From assembly GCA_047967505.1 (NCBI GenBank), contig CM106540.1: a stretch of DNA of 64,000 nucleotides, one strand, 5' to 3'. Shown here piece after piece: positions 52,736 to 63,095 of this stretch; the first letter of the stretch is position 1; every line of letters starts with the position of its first letter. A model generated the notes under the pieces. The model saw nothing but the letters and a program-made list of their open reading frames with translations, was not told the DNA's origin and did no database searches. The stretch is from Dipteris shenzhenensis (taxonomy: Eukaryota > Polypodiophyta > Polypodiopsida > Gleicheniales). Position numbers and translations under genes: made by a program.

Positions 52736-54570
52736 CATCATCATACCGACTATTGCAAGGGACGGTCCCAAGTGGCGATGGGCAAGTGGAGCAAGTAGTG
52801 TGGGAAGCTGTGAAGGGCAGCCTCAGGAAGTGAGTGGGTGATCAGAGTAGTGTGATCCTCTAGTAAGGGTATGAAGTCAATATATGTGAAGTGTATAAAG
52901 GTATGCTAAGTACCTAGGCGAGAGACTACGATCAAAATGTATGTCATGATAAGTGCAATGAGTGATCAAAGGAGTGAAGGGTACTAGAAGGTGAGGTGTG
53001 GAAATGCAAAAGAAGAGGTATGTGTGGTCAACCCCAGGAGGGAGTGGTGCAACAATAAAGTCAATGATATGAGAGGTGATCCCATGATGTAATTAGCGAC
53101 GCTAGCGCCTCCTCCATGAGGGAAGCAAGTAAAGCCACCCAAGGAAGGCCATTTGTAAGAACCATTATAAATAATGAGATCATGCATCTTGCCTAGATCT
53201 AACAATGCCTGCCCATAGTGATCGGGGCCCGTCTATCAGTTGAGACTCACAACGAACCTACATCGTCTAGGTCAATGTTTGGTAGCATAATAGAATCATC
53301 TCTGAAGTCAAGGAGCAGTACCTAACGTGTCCCTATCCTCATGTTGAAGTCCCCAACCAAGAGGACTTCGTTGTGGCTTGAGAAATCAATGATGTCTTGA
53401 TAGAGAGCTACATAGGGTGATGTCTCAATCTCCTCTTGAATATCTTGGGCAATGAATGAGGTCTTGAGGGGGAAGTAGAATGCTACTATGAACAAATCAT
53501 GGGCTGTCTATGTGTCAATTTTGGATCCAAAAAAATTTGGAGTGTGAGTCTCTCCTCTACTAAGATGGCCCCCAAAAGAGAAGACATGTAAAGCACTGAT
53601 ACTACTCTAGATGATAGTACTCCTCCTGTCTCCCATGTCTCATCTCTGCTGTAAGCAGACTCCTACTGACTACTAGTAGAGGACGCTCTAGGCTCTAGTG
53701 TGTCTTTGTATAGAAGACTATGTCACTACCTTTATAAGATTTTGAGAAGCTCCCTAGTTCTTACCATAAGGTACCATTATAGCTCCAAATGGTATAGGAC
53801 AGGGTCTCGGTTGTCTGAGTCCCATAGACCCTGCCCCCCTAAGTGGGAGGGAGGCCATGTGCCCACTAGCGGGGACCTATAAGGAGTAACCTATTCATAC
53901 CACCACCCACTTCCTATCCTTGCGGGCTAGATCCAACTATTGTATTAGAGCACGTCTCTACTCTACCTATAGGGGGGTGAGATCCTCATCTATGGAGATA
54001 GATGGCTGATCTTGTAGGACTGAACTATGTTGTAAAGCTATGAGTCATGCTTGTGCATCTCAAAATCATATGATGAGGGACTTGGGGTTTCTTTGCACTC
54101 ACAAAGCCCTCTTGATCTCAATGTGCTATGCTACCCTTATAGTAGTGGATACAAATGTAGTTGCATCACTCATTAGTGTGCTCTCAGTGCGTGGGATGCC
54201 ATGAACTTTGATGTTGAGATCCCTACTAACTCTCTAATGTTGCTGCTCCATGAGAGTGGCCAAAAAAATTGCTTTCATAAGTTCCCGTTTGGCCACATCT
54301 GCCCATCTAGATATCTCCTCAATGACAGATTGCATGCTCGCAACCTGTTGCCTCAACTACTGGTGTACTCCTTAGGACTATGTGGATGGTGGTGAACTCC
54401 TCTTGGAGCTACAAAAAATCCTATTTGAGCTCCTATATGATGCCAACTTGCTCCTAAATAATTTGGGCCTACTACTATGTAATATGAGCTAACTCCTTGG
54501 TGTATCAGGCTTGCTCATGTGCAAAAGCAAGTCAACTCCACCTCTCATGCTCATATATTGTGTACCTCTA
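52736..54570 (-). mobile_element. Family B LINE, 5' half (ORF1 debris and endonuclease)
   Basis: Minus-strand translation gives IWSYNGTLW and SDIVFYTKTH (EN start, about 53760-53690), GGDFNMRIGT (about 53370), DLIIYNGSYKWPS and ANYIMGSPLISLTLL (53205-53030), and VPCNSRYDDECKAQ (about 52755). Each matches the family B copy at 17.9-19.0 kb. A helical, Gln/Glu-rich stretch upstream (54560-54350) may be ORF1 coiled coil. The element stops at about 52735 where copia gag begins, so RT and tail are missing. Confidence 0.7.
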
Positions 54571-54574
54571 TGAG

Positions 54575-54860
54575 TAGGGCCTCCCCTTGGGGCACCAACT
54601 CAATGTGTATTATATTAGTATCCTTGTCCAAAATCATGGGAATGGGGGGGCAAGATCCAAATATAATATGCATGGATTGCCTACAAAAGTTTTAAATATG
54701 CAAGGGAAAAATATGACAATCTCGAGTCCTCCCTACCCTACAAAAGTTTTAAATATGCAAAAGAAAAATATGACAATCTCGAGTCCTCCCTACCACAAAG
54801 CATAAGATTTATACTTCAAAAAATATGAATGATTTCAAGATTTGTACATATTTTTCATAA
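54575..54860 (+). repeat. Dispersed repeat R, copy 2, with ~50-bp internal duplication
   Basis: Matches 41606-41815 in order. CTACAAAAGTTTTAAATATG followed by GACAATCTCGAGTCCTCCCT is present twice (54681 and 54732), a tandem duplication absent from copy 1. Confidence 0.75.
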
Positions 54861-55164
54861 TATTTGAGACCCAAGGGGGGTTTTTTGGATGAGCGGGGTT
54901 AAACAAAAAAATCCAACTCCTCTCAAAATCATGTAGCCTTTTCATGTGCTACACAAATTTCAAGGTGTAAAGACATATTTGAATCTCTTTTAGTGTAGAA
55001 CACAATCATGCTAATTTGACTAACTTTTTTTTTTTTGCAAAACAGAGACTTCTATTAAGTAAGAAAGAAACTCGCTAGAGCAAGCTCTGAGTGGAAATAC
55101 ATCATGCTAAGCATGTAATAAAAACACCTCAGAAAATTGAGGTAGAAAGAAACCAAGGTTGAGG

Positions 55165-56100
55165 CTAAAAATGCCAACTCAACCCTATAGAAGTCTCAAC
55201 AAGGAAGGGAGAGTCTCTCCAATCCCTGAGAAATGTAACTCTTATGGAGGACTCTGCTCGAGAGGATCCCTGCATGGTCACCCATATGGCCATCAGAGTG
55301 TGTACCATATCTGTCCAAGTACTGGCCAAGATCTGAGAAGGGTGAACTTGAGAACCCTCCATAGCCTCAGTGCATCTAGCTCTCCAAATGTGCCATGCTG
55401 TAATGCTAGCTAAAACCTCCCATGGAGAGTCAACCAAGGAATGACCAGCCCTGAAGAGAGGGGCCGAAACATCCTCTAAAGAGCATGACTCCACAAGGTG
55501 TCATCGGATGTGTAGAGCCTAAGATGAGTCATGTCTCTCGAAGAAAACCTGGGGCCTGAAAGAGTGAGCCAAGCCACTGATCCCCAAGTCATATAGAAGG
55601 GGAGGCGAACAAAAGTGCTAAAAAGTCTTGCAATCTCCTTCCATATAATTCTCGCCTGTTTGCAATCCCAAATGTAGTGTTGTACTGTCTCCGAAGCAGA
55701 AAGGCAATGAGGGCAAGTAGGGTCAGCCCCAAACCTGGATCTCCAATGATTCACTGCTATCCCACCATGAATAGAAAGCCAAAAGAAGAGAGCGATTTTT
55801 CTATTTCAGTGGGATTTCTAGAGCCTCTACCAAAAAAAATTCTGCAAGTCTGCAGAAATCTAATAATGAGGAGCTCTGGTGGGCCTCCAACCCCTACAGT
55901 TGAGCTGGAATTTCCTGGCATTACTGACCGTGCAACAAAAGAAAGGGATGCCTTTCTCTCGATGCCCTTCATCTATCCACTCCCATTCCCCAAGGTCCCA
56001 CTGCAAAAACTTAATTTGGACACCTCCATAGAGCCACAGCCTCCATGAGCCCAAGGTAATGAGTAGCGGGTCAAGATCCAAGTACCACTATGAAAGAGAG
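55165..56100 (-). pseudogene. Family A LINE C-terminal region with zinc motif
   Basis: Positions 55754-55476 encode MNHWRSRFGADPTCPHCLSA followed by SETVQHYIWDCKQARIIWK: C-P-H-C then H and C form the zf-RVT domain common at the end of plant LINE ORF2. Positions 55494-55165 encode ITAWHIWRARCTEAMEGSQV and WTDMVHTLMAIWVTMQ. Frames shift near 55780 and 55480. The 3' UTR and poly(A) follow. Confidence 0.8.
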
Positions 56101-56226
56101 CCATGCTCCATAAAGCCCACTACCCTGACTGGGCTGAAACAATACCTCTAGCAATATATCATCTATGGACTTGGATAGCCTGCACCCCGAAGAAACATCA
56201 AAGACTAGGGCATCCTCATGTGTGTC

Positions 56227-57426
56227 CTATAAAGCAATCACCTGCAAAGGAATGCCCGATCTGGAAAATGCCCCCATCCAGGTGGAACAAGTAATAGGCA
56301 TGTCATCTGTGTCCACCCAATCTAAGGGCAAGGCTGCATCAATCTGTTGAATTCTTACTACACTCCCTCTGAGGTTATGAACCACCTGGGCCTGATGGTC
56401 TGTAGGAAGCCTCCTGAAGGATTTCCATGCTCCCACAGTAGATGCAGGGCCCCTCTCCCATCTGGGCCACTGCATGTAAAGAGAAGCTCCAAGTGGTCTG
56501 CCATGCTCATCCAAAATACTATCATTCCACATGATAGGCTGCCTTTCAATCTCTTCACTGGTGGATGGGGGAATCCTACAAAGAGTGCTCTTAAAGCTGG
56601 CCCATGCTTTCAGTATAGCAACCATAAGAGGGGAAGGAGATCTGAGGTGAGCTGTGGTGAAAACCCATCTGGTATTGTGTATCCAATCATCTCCTGAAGT
56701 GGGTGTATGAGACTGTATGCATCTAATAAAAAAGTCCTTCCAAGGCTCTTGTCCTAGCATAAGTCCTCTCACAACAACCTTGCAGAGTAAAGCTTTGCAT
56801 TGTAGATCCGGGTCAATGATATTCAAAACCCCTTCTCTTCTAGGAAGAATCAAGTTCTCCCAAGCCACGCTAGCTGTAACATCAGTTGTGCCATCTAGAC
56901 CACTCCATAAAAAATTCCATACGGGCCTCTTGAGCTGAGTGATACAACCCCTAGAGTGGCACCAACAAGAGCACATAAACCAAGCTGTGGCTAGAAGAAC
57001 CTGGTTAACCACCACCACTCTGGATGCCAAGTCAAGTTTGGCTGAGCTCCAGAAAAGGAGCTTTCTTCTGATGCTCTCCAACTGTTGTGAAGGAGAGATG
57101 CCCACCCCAACTTGGCAGCCCAAATATATGACGGAGACACCCCTCTGTACCCAAGTGAAACCAATATCATTACCCCAATCCGGGGTGTCATCATCGCAAA
57201 TCCAAAAACCATTGGATTTATGCCAATTAATGTGTGCAACTGCAGCCGTGCAAAATAAATCCAAGGCTGTTCGGAAGGAAGTGAGTGTCCTGGGGGAGGC
57301 ATCCAAAAAAACAGCCGTGTCATCTGCCAACTCACTATCCAGGAGCTCTTCTTCCTGGTGAAGAGGAAGCCTTAGCCCATAAATATCAGCTTGAGATCTA
57401 AGGTAGATACTCATAGCTTCCACCAC
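56227..57426 (-). CDS. Family A LINE RT, C-terminal part (399-residue open frame)
   Basis: The same frame continues after the amber stop at 57460. Motif C is ELADDTAVFLD (ADD), then HINWHKSNGFWICDDD, VIYLGCQVGVGISPSQQLES, KLLFWSSAKLDLASRVVVVN, the WNFLWSGLDGTT block, GVLNIIDPDLQCKALL and EPWKDFFIRCIQSHTP. These post-RT blocks identify the same family as the relic at 1-4720. The final Met and Leu are not natural ends; the sequence simply shifts frame near 56225. Confidence 0.85.
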   Translation of the reverse strand: MVEAMSIYLRSQADIYGLRLPLHQEEELLDSELADDTAVFLDASPRTLTSFRTALDLFCTAAVAHINWHKSNGFWICDDDTPDWGNDIGFTWVQRGVSVIYLGCQVGVGISPSQQLESIRRKLLFWSSAKLDLASRVVVVNQVLLATAWFMCSCWCHSRGCITQLKRPVWNFLWSGLDGTTDVTASVAWENLILPRREGVLNIIDPDLQCKALLCKVVVRGLMLGQEPWKDFFIRCIQSHTPTSGDDWIHNTRWVFTTAHLRSPSPLMVAILKAWASFKSTLCRIPPSTSEEIERQPIMWNDSILDEHGRPLGASLYMQWPRWERGPASTVGAWKSFRRLPTDHQAQVVHNLRGSVVRIQQIDAALPLDWVDTDDMPITCSTWMGAFSRSGIPLQVIAL

Positions 57427-57459
57427 AAATAGAAAAAGAAAAGGGGCAAGAGGACATCC

Positions 57460-58146
57460 CTAGCAGATTGATCTACCGATCTGAAATCTGTCCCCTCTTA
57501 CCCCCCCAATAAGCACCTGGCTATGGGCTGATCTGCAGAGAGAGGATACTCCTCTAATCCATGCATCTGAAAAACCAAAGCGAGAAAGAGTACCCTCTAA
57601 AAAATCCAAGTCTACTCTATCATAAGCTTTTTCAAAGTCCAAGAGTAGAATGGCCATCCTCTTGCGGCTTTGCATGGCCCATTCTGAGGCCTCCCAAAAT
57701 GAGAAAATATTATCGAAAATACTTCTGTCATGCACAAACCCAGTCTGTGTGTCGTGAATCAATTCTGGAAGAAAAACCTGTAGCCTCATACTGATGGCTT
57801 TCGCCAGAATCTTGTAAAAAGTGCCTAATAAAGAGATGGGTCTCCATTGTGACACTAGATTCCTATTACCCACCTTTCGGATGAGATGAATGAGACCATC
57901 TATAAGTGAGTCAGGCATCTCACCAGAGTTTACACGCCCCTGTAGGGCTGATGTAATGTGATCACCAATCTGCTCCCAAAAAGTAATGAAAAAAGAAGGG
58001 GTAAGTCCATCCGAACCTGGATACTTGCCCTTGTTAAGGGCAAGTAATGCAGTCTTGAATTCTGCATTGGTGAAAGGTGCATCAAGAGAAACATACATCT
58101 CATCCTTCACCACAATACAGGATACAATACAGGGATACACTGCCAA
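57460..58146 (-). pseudogene. Family A LINE RT, N-terminal part, ending in amber stop
   Basis: Reads FKTALLALNKGKYPGSDGLT, VSQWRPISLLGTFYKILAKA, DTQTGFVHDRSIFDNI and motif A LLLDFEKAYDRVD. It ends at TAG (57460-57462) in place of the Gln of motif B, since the next codons in frame read GCPLAPFLFLFVVEAM. The RT motif A Asp is intact. The upstream end (58146) starts within repeated DNA. Confidence 0.88.
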
Positions 58147-58447
58147 ATAACCTCTCTGGCATCAAGAGAAACATACATCTCATCCTTCACCACAATACAG
58201 GGATACACTGCCAAATAACCTCTCTGGCATCATCTATGGCCTGTGTGCCCGGATCTACAGTAAAGAGGGATGCAAAAAAATATGAAGCTACACACATGAC
58301 AGCATCAAGAGAAACATACATCTCATCCTTCACCACAATACAGGGATACACTGCCAAATAACCTCTCTGGCATCATCTATGTCCTGTATGCCCGGATCTA
58401 CAGTAAAGAGGGATGCAAAAAAAGATGAAGCTACACACATGACAGCA
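58078..58447 (-). repeat. Tandem triplication in family A LINE 5' end
   Basis: GCATCAAGAGAAACATACAT starts units at 58078, 58158 and 58303. The last two units are 145 bp each and nearly identical (one base differs in GGCCTGTGTG/GTCCTGTATG). It encodes FFASLFTVDPG and DDAREVIWQCIP upstream of the RT, so the RT N-terminus is multiplied. Confidence 0.85.
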
Positions 58448-58465
58448 TCAGGATCTGACTGTAAT

Positions 58466-61400
58466 ACCCTGTTTGAGTCAACAAGCTACGAGACTAAAAA
58501 TTTGAAACCCCAAGTTTTATGATTTGTTGAGAAAAATGTTTTCTGTGAACAGTGGCTCTATCCCGAAGATTCTCATGTGCATGCCGAATTTCCCGGGTGC
58601 AGAAATGGGCTTGCTAGAGTTGTGATTGCTCTCTCTGTTCTTGCTTATCTCTGTGAATTGTTGCTATGTTTAGAATGTGAGGAGTCCGTTCGAAAAGCGT
58701 GCGTTTGATGTGTGACTGGGATTCTAGGTTATTCGACTATCATGTGTTGGATTTTGGTCGTTATAGGGAACAGGACAGGAAGAGAAAGAGCGGGTTCTAG
58801 AGTAAGTGCATTCGAGTATTCCCTTGTTTAGTATGTAGGGTAAGCGGTGGAGTATTTTCGGGAAGCCTATGGAGTGGCCGAAGTTGCTTGTCGATCGTCT
58901 GTGTGTGCCTATAAAAGTAGGGATAGGTACAGTGGAATGGTATCTGCAAATATTAGTTCGACTGTTGTGTAATCGAGAGTTGAGTGCCTTCAATCGGGAG
59001 CTACAAGAAAGAGATTATTTTGCTATGGCTGGGCTTGCGAGATGGATATGGCAGAAAGTGCAGGAGTTGAATCTGTCTTTCATCCGTCATATTTCATTTT
59101 AAAGGTCCAGAATTCAGATGGGTATTTCGTTTACTGTTTTTTTGTGAAGGGAGCTGTGAACTCCGAATCTTTGAATGAAGCTGTTTCGGGTAGTCTGTGG
59201 TTTTAGTTTGGGCCGGATTAGAATCGAAGAGAGCAGTTTGTTCTCTAGTTTGGGTAGGATCCCATGAACGATGATAGTCGAAAGCCATAATGTTTATCCA
59301 GCGTAAGTTTTTGGCAATAGACGGGACATGGTATGTTCTTGCTCCCCCAAAGAGGACGGTAACGTTGAATTTGACTGCAGCTGTGAGAAGAAAGGGGGCC
59401 TTCGAGTTGGCACTCACAGCTGCACTCTGCCATTCGGAGAAGAGCAACCTAAGATTCGTCATATCTGCATCATTTTGAGGGAATTCCCAATCGAGGTCCA
59501 GCCCATCAAACCATTTTTATGAGCGAGGCTGTGAACGCGATTGTTTCTATTGTTATTAGATTTTTCAGCGTGTACGTGTTCCAATGTCTTACATAGACAT
59601 CATTAATAAGCTCTTTCATCCATCCACATTCCACTTGAACACATTGAGCAGTCGAGAGCTGATTGTTCACATCGCCCCGTTTGGAAGTTCCTTGAAGATC
59701 TTAGTACATAGGAACCTATAATTAATCTGTCTTCTACATCTAAGTTCATGCCGCTTTTGAGGTCTAGCAGCTTTATCTAGTCAAGGAAACAATCGTCCAA
59801 GCAGTGTTATGAATCAACAGGTGAACAACGTACATGATGTAGATTCCGTCACTCATTCTTATTTTCTATCACTTCCGCAGTGTGGCTTTTGCATTATCTG
59901 ATTGGAGAGTTTAGATCTGAAGCGTTAACGACGCACATCTGACGTTTTTAAGCTCTCTTCATTTCCAGCCGATCCTTTAAATTCATCTTTGACAGGAGAG
60001 AGTAGTAGAGATACAGCTCCATCGCCAATCAAAGTAGGCAGTTGGTTTGAGCTACGCTCAATTTGTAAAGAAGGTACATGTGGAGAACTTTGTGCGGTAA
60101 ACACTCAAAACTCATTGTATTCAAGCAATACTTTGAGCATCACTAATACATTTGACTTGAACGATTGTTCTTAGTTTCTTGTTTCTCCACCCCATGTTCC
60201 TCTAACATATTGTTCAATTTTAATGCGATATTATCATTTGAGTCAAAGTGGTTCCCTGTGACGTTTGAGTTAGCTGAGGTCCGAAATTCTTTTTTGGGTA
60301 GAAGGGCACTGTGAATGGGACTGTTAAAAGAGTTTTTTGATGTTTAGTGGATCCCGAACTCCCATTTTGTCGTAGCATCTTCATTCAAGCAGTGTGTGTG
60401 TGGGTAAATTTCATGTTTTGTTTTCAAACCTGTGACCTGCTGACTGTTTTATTTTGTGTACCTAATTGTGATTACTTGTTAGTGGAAATCAGTCCAATTA
60501 GTTTGTGTCGTGAATGCATGTTTGCTTGCAATGTCTGTCTTGTCAAATTATTGGAAGACACTCTCTGGAAGGCCCAACATTTACATTATCTGCCAGTATG
60601 TTGCGAGTTTGAGTACGTGTCACGACATTAGCCAATTGCAAGAGCGTTTATTGGCTGCAGGTCTTGTTTATGCAGGATGCACTATGAAAAACATTATTTT
60701 AATAGGGTAGCTAACACCTAGATTAGACAGCGTGGAGGTGCGAACGAACGGCCTTATGTTGTTGCGGATGTGAAGCACGTTGCAAGTGTTTTGCATTACT
60801 GAAGAGTTGCAATTGTATATTACCTATGTTCCAAAGTTGCCTTGATGAATAAATTTTTTTAAGTGTCCAACTCTTTCATGTTGTGCTGGTAAAAGAATAT
60901 TTTTTTTAATGGCGAAATTAATATGGAAGGAGTTCTGATTAATTAAAAAATTAGGTGTTTAATATAATTTTAGAAGAGTTTTGGTCGATTGGGGGCTTTA
61001 AATGTTGGCAATGCTATTTTTGTCTATCGCAAATTCCCCTTGAAGAGTGTTAATTGCACCACAAGAGCATATAGGGAATCCAAGGTTTTCTCTTCCTCAA
61101 ATGCCCAGTGTTTTGTGTTGTATCTAGCCACCATGAAATATTTTAGTGATGTCCAACATTTTGTCTTCATTCAAGGCAGCATCTGACCGAGGGAGATTTC
61201 CAGTTTTGGCAGAGTGTTGTCTACTGTTGTCTGGCAGCCCCTTCGCTGGATAGTTTTTGCTCAGTTTTAGCTGTTTTTTGCCCACTGTTTGGTGGAATAG
61301 TATATATTGAAATCTCTCTCTCTTTCTGTATTCTATTTGCTGTTTGTAGTCAGGAGGGAGGTGTTTAATATGGAGAGGTTATACAGTTTTGGCAGAGAAC

Positions 61401-61508
61401 TTCCTGTATTCTATTTGCTGTTTAAGCTGTCAACAATTATTTCTACTAGAGTTGGGAGTTTTTTGGGCTGTTTTCAAATGATTACATCAGTTTTTGGCCC
61501 TGATTTGG
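58466..61508. other. Unrecognised DNA; one weak exon candidate at 59996-60073
   Basis: Short open stretches with no known domain. A segment 59996-60073 (plus) has an acceptor-like TTTGACAG, encodes SSRDTAPSPIKVGSWFELRS and SICKE, and ends AAG|GTACATG, as a 78-bp symmetrical exon would. Its gene is unknown. AATAAA-like signals occur near 60847. The region lacks the retroelement motifs seen elsewhere, so a host gene's introns or UTR are possible. Confidence 0.3.
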
Positions 61509-61925
61509 CCTTTACCTCAAGAGGGTGTCTTAGCTGTTCAGACTGGTTGGTGCTTCAGCACTGTTTTCTTGGCCACATTGTGGCAGGTTAGCATGCTGTT
61601 AGTCAGCCTGCTGAGCGGCCAGGATGAGGGGTGACAGCTGTACCCCCACAGAAGGTGAACCGGCTGACAGAACATTCAAGGTCGTCGGAAGGGTCAACAC
61701 GAAGGCAGTGCCTGCTGTTCAATGTTATTACACTGAGATCTTGGTTTGTATCAGGGTTAGGTCGTCGGAAGGGTCAACACGAAGGCAGTGCTTGCTGTTC
61801 AATGTTATTACACTGAGATCTTGGTTTGTATCAGGGTTTGTCATTCTGTGGAGCATTCTATATATATTCTTCTGAGTAGTCTACATGCTGTACACTTCTT
61901 AGATCTGTGCTTGTGTCTCTTATGT
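61509..61925 (+). repeat. Long direct repeat, copy 1
   Basis: Starts GAGGGTGTCTTAGCTGTTCA at about 61523 and includes GAGCGGCCAGGATGAGGGGT. It ends around TTAGATCTGTGCTTGTGTCT. Copy 2 is at 62590-63095. It contains an 80-bp tandem duplication (units at 61681 and 61761). Confidence 0.85.
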
Positions 61926-62589
61926 TATTGTGTACACGGAGAGAGTGATTACCATAAGTTGTGTGATCTTGGAGAAGTCTTCCACTATGGGGAGTTGGCT
62001 GTAGCAAGTAAGCGCTAGTTCTATGCTAAAAATAGATGAGCTTGTCATTATCATCGACTCTTAGCTGAATGGATATTTAAGTGAATTGGATACTGTAATA
62101 GGTAGCTGTTTCATTGGAAGCTTAGGTCATGTTGAAGAATTGGTCCTTGAGTCAGGCCATGTACTGTGGAGGCAGAAATCTCTTCTTAATGTCCCTACAA
62201 AGGGTCCTCCAGCTATAGACTTGCACCTTTATTCAGTGAGTCAGAGTTATTGAGGCACCGTTTTTGCCACCATATGACTACTTCACTACTCAAGTGCATG
62301 CATACAAGCAAACACTACCTCTTGTCGATCCTTCATTGATGAATGTTGATTTAATTGTGAATCTGACTGATCCAGGCGAATAGTGTAACGGGTCTGTCTT
62401 GCTCTTGTAGCATTCAAAAGAGAGCTGCTTCGCTATGCCATTATTATCTGACTGATCCAGGTGATTAGTGTAACGGGCCTCTCTTGCTCTTATAGCATTC
62501 GAATGAGATCTTCTTCGCTATGCCATTATTCATGTAGTGCACAGGGTCTTGCCTATCTCACTACGAGCCTAGAGCAAAACATGGAGGCT
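61926..62589. other. DNA between the long direct repeats, with an 85-bp tandem duplication
   Basis: CTGACTGATCCAGG marks units at 62363 and 62448 (period 85). No coding region is recognised. The arrangement repeat-spacer-repeat could be a non-autonomous LTR-type element, but no PBS or PPT is evident. Confidence 0.5.
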
Positions 62590-63095
62590 GGCTTTACCTT
62601 GAGGGTGTCTTAGCTGTTTAGACTGGTCGGTGCAGTTCAGCACTGTTTTCTTCGCCACATTGTGGCAGGTCACTGTGTTGTTAGTCGGCCTGCTGAGCGG
62701 CCAGGATGAGGGGTGACAGCTGTACCCCCACACAAGGTGAACTGGCTGACAGAACATTCAAGGTGGCAGGACGAGATAGAAGATAGCACTTTGTGGCAGG
62801 TCACTGTGTTGTTAGTTGGCCTGCTGAGCGGCCAGGATGAGGGGTGACAGCTGTACCCCCACACAAGGTGAACTGGCTGACAGAACATTCAAGGTGGCAG
62901 GACGAGATAGAAGATAGCACTTTGCAAGTCAGAAGGGTCCACATCAAGGCAGGACCCTGCTGTTCAATGTCACTACGCTGAGATCTTAGTTTATATCAGG
63001 GCTCGTCATTGTACGGAGCATTCTTTATATACTGTTTTGATTATTCTACATGCTGTGTACTTTTTAGATCTGTGCCTGTGTCTCTTGCTGCAGCT
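62590..63095 (+). repeat. Long direct repeat, copy 2
   Basis: Matches copy 1 throughout (TGAGGGTGTCTTAGCTGTTT ... TTAGATCTGTGCCTGTGTCT) but carries its own 131-bp tandem duplication (units at 62661 and 62792) instead of the 80-bp one. Confidence 0.85.

Larger units (their letters stand above)
55025..58465 (-). mobile_element. LINE, family A, 5'-truncated with poly(A) tail
   Basis: A minus-strand L1-like element. The 12-base T run at 55025-55036 (plus strand) is its poly(A) tail. RT spans 58146-57300, a long C-terminal region 57426-56227, and a CPHC zinc motif and end at 55754-55165. It is truncated at about 58465, before the endonuclease. Flanks TTGACTAAC (55016-55024) and TTTGAGTCAAC (58472-58482) may be a diverged target duplication. 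One amber stop breaks an otherwise open RT, so this is among the youngest insertions here. Confidence 0.85.
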
